A stretch of DNA of 64,000 nucleotides from positions 69,501 through 133,500 of the forward strand of contig JAXRKP010000842.1 of NCBI GenBank assembly GCA_037039925.1, written 5' to 3'. The position numbers were made by a program, and so were the translations under genes. Below the pieces are notes generated by a model that did not search any database, was not told the origin of the DNA, and was given only the letters and a program-made list of their open reading frames with translations. The stretch's first letter is position 1, and every line of letters begins with the position of its first letter. Shown piece by piece: positions 59,690 to 64,000 of this stretch. This DNA comes from Doris montereyensis. Lineage: Eukaryota; Mollusca; Gastropoda; Nudibranchia; Dorididae.

Positions 59690-59925
59690 AACAGCGTTAA
59701 CTTTCTTTCTTTTGTTCTTTATCAGTTCCTATTCTACTTTCCGGTGCATTGGTTTAGATACCCGAAATGATCTTTGTCCAGACTGCCCTGTCCTGACATT
59801 CTCTGTTTTTTCTTGACTGTGAGGGTTAAATTTATTTGCTTCAGTGCCTCTTTTATATCTTCTTCCCACTTTCTCCGAGGTCTGCCTTTTGGTCTTTTAC
59901 CTCAGGTTTTAGCATTAATATAGCA
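59690..59925 (-). mobile_element. LINE 3'-end fragment
   Basis: The - strand matches the end of the 40854 family: KPEVKDQKADLGESGKKI region, then GCACCGGAAAGTAGAATAGG and AACTGATAAAGAACAAAAGA. Short and frame-broken. Confidence 0.75.
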
Positions 59926-59939
59926 CAAAAGTTTTTTTA

Positions 59940-60295
59940 GTGATCTTTGAAACAAAACATATATAATACATGTTGACGAAAAAATAAAGAGCTAAATTTC
60001 ATTACATACAAAATTCACAGAGCAACTCACTGTTGAAGTTTGAATACATATCATGTATATATGTACATTTATTGTATACGACAGCACAATTAATGAAGCA
60101 GCTGCATAATTCATGTAATAAAAAATAAAAATCAATACTTATACTCTGCTGTTAATGACTTAATGTTAAGGAAGACACATCAGTCAAAGGGTCAGTCGTG
60201 TTAAACTTTACACAAAAACAAAACATATATAATACATGTTGAAGAAAAAATAAAGAGCTAAATTTCATTACATACAAGATTCACAGAACCACATT
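59940..60295. repeat. Direct duplication in the 3' flank of the MULE/PHD gene
   Basis: AAACATATATAATACATGTT, AAAAATAAAGAGCTAAATTT and CATTACATACAA occur at about 59955-60020 and again at 60221-60285, about 265 bases apart. Confidence 0.88.
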
Positions 60296-60513
60296 GTGAC
60301 CTACTTCTTAGAACTAATAGTACTATACCCAACGCACTCAAAATGGTACCACATTAAACAGTGTTCACATAGAACCATCTTGAGTTTGCCATCATCAAAG
60401 TCTTTGCATTCACCGCATGAATAGATCTGAGCAGAACCCCTGTCTTCAACTTCAAGGCAATCTTGGAGATAGTCCCAAGCTGACAGTTCCAGCAAATCTT
60501 TTAACACCAGCAT
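60252..60513 (-). pseudogene. PHD finger with an in-frame TAG
   Basis: The C4-H-C3 spacing is complete: CGEC, CEHC, WYHFEC and, after a TAG codon at 60301-60303, WFCESC followed by TAA. The stop falls between the His-Cys pair and the last Cys pair, so the frame is otherwise intact on both sides. PHD fingers usually read histone H3 tails; function here is unknown. Confidence 0.8.
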
Positions 60514-60727
60514 ATATCCACTCTTTCGTCCAATACAGTATCATGAAAGTCAGACAAAGGCTTTATCTCGTGAACAGGAATTAATCCTTGTGGTTTACGG
60601 CTGTGAATTGTCACTGCAGGTAGCAATACATTAACTTTTTCATCCATTGATAAGGAAAAAAACTTTTTGGGATTTGACGATGACGTAGTAGTGTGAATCT
60701 CTGTTTATTGCCAGGTCTTCCCGAGGC

Positions 60728-61443
60728 TTAAGCAATCTGGACATTTTTAGGCCAAGATGAGGTGACAGCAGAGGAATCGGGATCAGGATTGTTAGAAGGA
60801 CCAGAAACTACAGAAAGGTCATCAGGAGGAAGACGAGCATCAGAAATAGGCACAACTTCAACAGAGTCAGAAACAGAGTTGGACACTGACACAGGATGAT
60901 CGGAGACAGACTCAGAAGCAGGATTAATACTCTCAGAAACAGGCAGAGGATCAACAGAAGAAACAGTGTCAGGAAGAGGATTAATAAAAGCACCAGAACT
61001 TGGGTCAACAGAGTCAACAACATGAGAAAGAGGTACAAGCTCAACACAGTCAGGAACAGGCTCTACAGGACTAGGAGCAGGAGAAGAGCTGGAAACTGGG
61101 ACAGAATCATCACGGCTAGGATGAAGAATTACCTCATAGTCTGAGTCAACATCCAAAACTGGGACAGACTGAACTGAATTTAATTGCTCACAGAACCACC
61201 TATCAAGAAACTCTTCCAACTCCTGAAGCTTGTGCTGGAACTCCGAGACACCTAGAATAGACAGGAAACGGGCCACCTTGTCACAAAGAACTTTCACTCT
61301 GTTGAATCTTCCAACAGTGTGTAAAGCTACAGGAGCTGATGAGATAGTAGAGATGGGAAAATCACCTACGCAAGGAGAAGGGAGAGATTCAGAAACAACT
61401 TGAGCCTTTCTGAAACGTTCAGGAACAAGAACAACGTCAAAAG
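60728..61443 (-). pseudogene. C-terminal Ser/Pro/Asp-rich region of the MULE-like gene
   Basis: A clean frame of about 240 codons. Its start is helical (FNRVKVLCDKVARFLSILGV, LQELEEFLDRWFCEQLN), the rest low-complexity with repeated PVSVSNSVSDSVE-like segments. Typical of a flexible linker before a PHD finger. The absence of breaks over 700 bases contrasts with the neighbouring domains. Confidence 0.65.
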
Positions 61444-61452
61444 GATCAAGGT

Positions 61453-61731
61453 TCAGGTGACAACGGAGGAAAAAAAATGACGACATGGAACTTGAAAGTG
61501 TCCATACGTGCTGTATGAGCATGTCGTGCTAGAAGTAGAGTACTCGTCTCTGTAAGAGGCAGTACAGTGATCCTGGCCCTCGGAGACAGAATAACTAACC
61601 TTACGAGACAGGAGGAGTTCGTGCTTCACAAGTTCTGCACCAAACCTAGTCAAAGAACTGGTGATCCTCTGTGACACCTCATCTTGATCCCTGTGGTCAT
61701 AGACTTCCGAATTAGATTTAACAATCTGCAA
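61453..61731 (-). pseudogene. SWIM-like zinc-finger segment
   Basis: Contains FGAELVKHELLLSRKVSYSV, SEGQDHCTASY and TTCSYSTYGHFQVPCRHFF. The SWIM pattern is C-x-C-x(n)-C-x-H; here it is C-x-Y with C-R-H kept, so one ligand is changed by one base (TAC for TGC). A related segment lies at 63305-63450. Confidence 0.75.
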
Positions 61732-61910
61732 TCTCTCTTGTTCAGTGATCTTTGAAATCTACTTTTTAATCTTCCCATGGTAGCTCTTCAGTGTGTTGGT
61801 TGTTGTTGCATGTAGTTTGATTACATCTGTGTTGCAGCAAGCTGCCCATAGATGTCGCTTGGACCACCAGTTTTCAATGAAATAATCTTTCTTCAAATTC
61901 CTCCTCTGAT

Positions 61911-62324
61911 TCAGAATTGACCTGGGCCGTGAAAGAGTCCAGGACCATTTTTGAACCAGTGGTGCCCCTCCCCAGTTCTTTCCTCAGGGCGATCCACAGC
62001 CTGTGAAATACGAAATTGACAAAGATTGATCGGCACATCAGGGAAAACTGAGCCAATGGCAGCAATTTCAGCCATATCTTTGTCAACAATAAAACACCGG
62101 GCATCGCCCAGGTTAAACTGCTGGCAAAAGATACAGAGACAGCTCTCCATGATGTGTCGATCCTCCTTTGCCAAGAATGCATGGAAAACTGGCATTCCAT
62201 GCCCCTCACCATCAATTACCATAACTGTACGAAGAGGATACACGTAATTGTTCACCTTGTAAGTGCAATCAAGGATAAGGTATTCAGGATACCTTGCTAA
62301 GATGTTCTTCATAGATGAAGTCAT
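61911..62324 (-). pseudogene. MULE catalytic domain segment
   Basis: It starts ILARYPEYLILDCTYKVNNY, continues GMPVFHAFLAKEDRHIMESC and CFIVDKDMAEIAAIGSVFPD, and ends before RPEERTGEG, where homology shifts to the frame LRKELGRGTTGSKMVLDSFT (61874-62215 register). The Asp in DCTYK and that in VDKDMAE fit the first two acidic residues of the MULE transposase fold. Overlapping frames on the + strand are shadows. Confidence 0.8.
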
Positions 62325-62602
62325 GAAACAAACAAACTACCCCACTTTCATTCCTCCCCCCCCACTGCAACGAAATCACGTACGATACATTCACACTTAC
62401 TACTATCATCCCCACCCCATTACTATTGCCCACCCCAAGCCTTTTCTGCAGATTGTAAACATCCTGTCGCATCAAACATCCTTCGTGCCTCTGTTGCAGA
62501 ATTTCCCTCTGTTCAGACAGCTTTATCGTTACTGAACGAGAGAACAGCCTTGTCCACTTTGTCCAGCACAATTCGCCTCTTCTCAGGATAGAGGTTGAAA
62601 TT

Positions 62603-63156
62603 CTGTGAGGAAAAAAACAAAAACAAAAAACAACGTAATGGCAACGGACTGGAAATTTTTTAGCAGACGCTCCCCGCCTGGGCAATGCCCCATCTCACAT
62701 AAACGAATACAACGTAATTATTTTTGGCCCCCAAAATATTTTAAAATGCCAATTGTGTTGAAAAATGAATGTGCTTTCATATGATATATAATTTGCCAAT
62801 ATGTGTGATGCTTATGCATGCAAAACAAAAGATGACGAGAAATTTAAAAAATGCACCAAATTTGTTGTCATTTTCTGTCTATAATGTCGGACAAATTTCT
62901 TTAGTTCAATTTTCCATGAAATTGTGCGAAGCACAGCTGATTGCAGAGATGTGTTTTGCAATGGCGGGGGATATGGGAAGTTAATGGTTAATAAACTGCC
63001 CACAATTTGAGTTCCATGGAAAGTGTGAAGGTCCAAGTGCAGAACAGATTAAATCACTCACCTCCTCCGAAACGTCATGTCCTGAATGTTGGGTCGTAAG
63101 CTTAGTTATTTTCCGGGCGGTTCCTCCCCCTTGGGTTGGTTGAGGCGGACGTGCAG
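62603..63156. other. No gene seen
   Basis: Upstream intron or flank of the MULE-like gene. No supported coding frame. Confidence 0.5.
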
Positions 63157-63294
63157 TTAGACAGGGCAGCCGACTTTGTAAGATCTGATAGTAAGAGATA
63201 GAATGGTTAACAGGTATGCATAGGGATACAGTAAAGAGGCGAAAGAAGAGGCAGGATAAGGAGAGAATCTAAAGATAAAGACTGGGAGGCGTAA

Positions 63295-63475
63295 GGAATG
63301 GCTGGAGCATGTCATGCTAGAAGTTGAGTACTCTTTGTTTCTGTAAGAGGCAGTACAGCCATCCTGGCCCTCGGAGACAGAATAACTAACCTTACGAGAC
63401 AGGAGGAGTTTGTGCTTCACAAGTTCTGCACCAAACCTAGTCATCAACAGTGTGTAAAGCTACAGGAGCAGTACT
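63295..63475 (-). pseudogene. Partial, rearranged second copy of the SWIM region
   Basis: RFGAELVKHKLLLSRKVSYS and SEGQDGCTASYRN match 61515-61660 almost base for base. Next to it, at about 63444-63470, lies CAACAGTGTGTAAAGCTACA, which in the main copy is at 61312, about 200 bases on the other side. The order of the two blocks is therefore exchanged. Confidence 0.8.
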
Positions 63476-64000
63476 GGTATCGACTAGTGCCCACCACTAA
63501 TAAATTCGACTTCCTGCTCTCCGGGTTTGCAAGTTACATGTAATTTCAGTCCATCAAAATCACAACCCATCCCGATGAATATGACATCTAGATATAATAT
63601 GCATAAAAGTAATGATATATTTATTTTCAAAACTTGTTTTCATAACTACAGTCTAGAAGTCTAGATCTAAATGACTGTTACAAAGCACAAATAGAATTAT
63701 ATACCGGTAAATCAAGAACTAAGCCTAAATATGATGTGGTGGGATGGTTGTTCTTAAAAAAAAAAAAAAAACGCTCTTACCTTTGCACGGGTCTCTCGTT
63801 TTTTGAGGATCTCTTGTTAGTCCTAGGACCCTGCTTGCATTGGTAGTGAAGCACCCGGTATTTAAAACGTTCGAACATCGGGTCGCTCTCGTTAATTTTC
63901 TGCTCCGACCAAGGAAAATTTACAAAAGGTTATTTGTTCATGCTGTTTTAGTCTTGTTTGTAAATCTGCATGGCAGTTAAACCCTGCTCCTTGGATGAAA
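63476..64000. other. No gene seen; end of window
   Basis: AT-rich, with a CTAGAAGTCTAGATCTAAAT motif at about 63653 and an A run at 63757-63771. Confidence 0.55.

Larger units (their letters stand above)
60252..62602 (-). pseudogene. MULE transposase-derived ZSWIM-like gene with C-terminal PHD finger, broken
   Basis: Parts in - strand order. (1) 62602 to about 62420: after the acceptor CCTCACAG, NLYPEKRRIVLDKVDKAVLS and, one frame over, LSEQREILQQRHEGCLMRQD, the helical region before MULE catalytic domains. (2) 62324-61911: LILDCTYKVNNYVYPLRTVM, ending with DVPINLCQFRISQAV, a MULE-type DDE domain with the first Asp in LDCTYK. (3) about 61740-61453: FGAELVKHELLLSRKVSYSV then CSYSTYGHFQVPCRH, a SWIM-like zinc finger whose second Cys is Tyr. 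(4) 61440-60728: LGVSEFQHKLQELEEFLDRW and a long Ser/Pro/Val/Asp-rich tail. (5) 60513-60252: a PHD finger. At least four frame changes and one stop inside the PHD separate the parts. It could be a mobile element or a host gene derived from one; ZSWIM1/3 proteins are known host genes of this origin. Confidence 0.8.

Overview
The window is animal nuclear DNA. Split genes have GT-AG introns, three cellular genes have clear metazoan homologues (GLE1, DCTPP1 and a paraoxonase), and there are tRNA-headed SINEs, non-LTR retroposon fragments, a piggyBac element and a MULE-type transposase gene. There is no operon structure and no bacterial or plasmid signal. The repeat content suggests a mollusc-like invertebrate (perhaps a gastropod), but this is inference; no marker here fixes the taxon.

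Layout. 1-3.2 kb: no gene I can name. 3.2-22.2 kb, + strand: GLE1 (mRNA-export factor), at least 13 exons. Its introns carry a LINE fragment, SINEs, a three-copy dispersed repeat, minisatellites, a reverse-strand LINE tail, a nearly complete piggyBac element and a fold-back element. 22.2-25.2 kb: intergenic, with a possible pogo-like element. 25.28-28.4 kb: an inverted-repeat structure enclosing a broken LINE. 28.4-32.8 kb: mostly unannotatable, with a 44-bp minisatellite. 32.8-52.2 kb, - strand: the last three exons of DCTPP1 (dCTP pyrophosphatase). Its 17.6-kb intron is packed with minisatellites (periods 86, 15, 45, 40, 18, 42, 60 and about 37 bp), (GA)n tracts and LINE/SINE pieces. 53.9-56.4 kb: a 2.5-kb array of a 27-bp unit. 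57.0-58.2 kb, + strand: an intact single-ORF paraoxonase-like gene with an N-terminal membrane anchor. 58.5-59.9 kb: a SINE and a LINE tail. 60.2-62.6 kb, - strand: a degraded MULE transposase/ZSWIM-like gene with a C-terminal PHD finger, and a rearranged partial copy at 63.3-63.5 kb.

The genes do not form a pathway; they are independent housekeeping or enzyme genes in a repeat-rich region. GLE1 has correct splice sites and mostly matching phases but several single-base frame breaks. The paraoxonase ORF and the three DCTPP1 exons are clean. Either the assembly carries uncorrected indels or this GLE1 copy is decaying.

No clearly new biological system was found. The more unusual signals are the MULE-SWIM-PHD architecture, the fold-back element with a hammerhead-like core, the cluster of minisatellites whose periods are mostly multiples of three, the 0.9-kb purine-only tract and the repeated AGATCTAGATCT motif.
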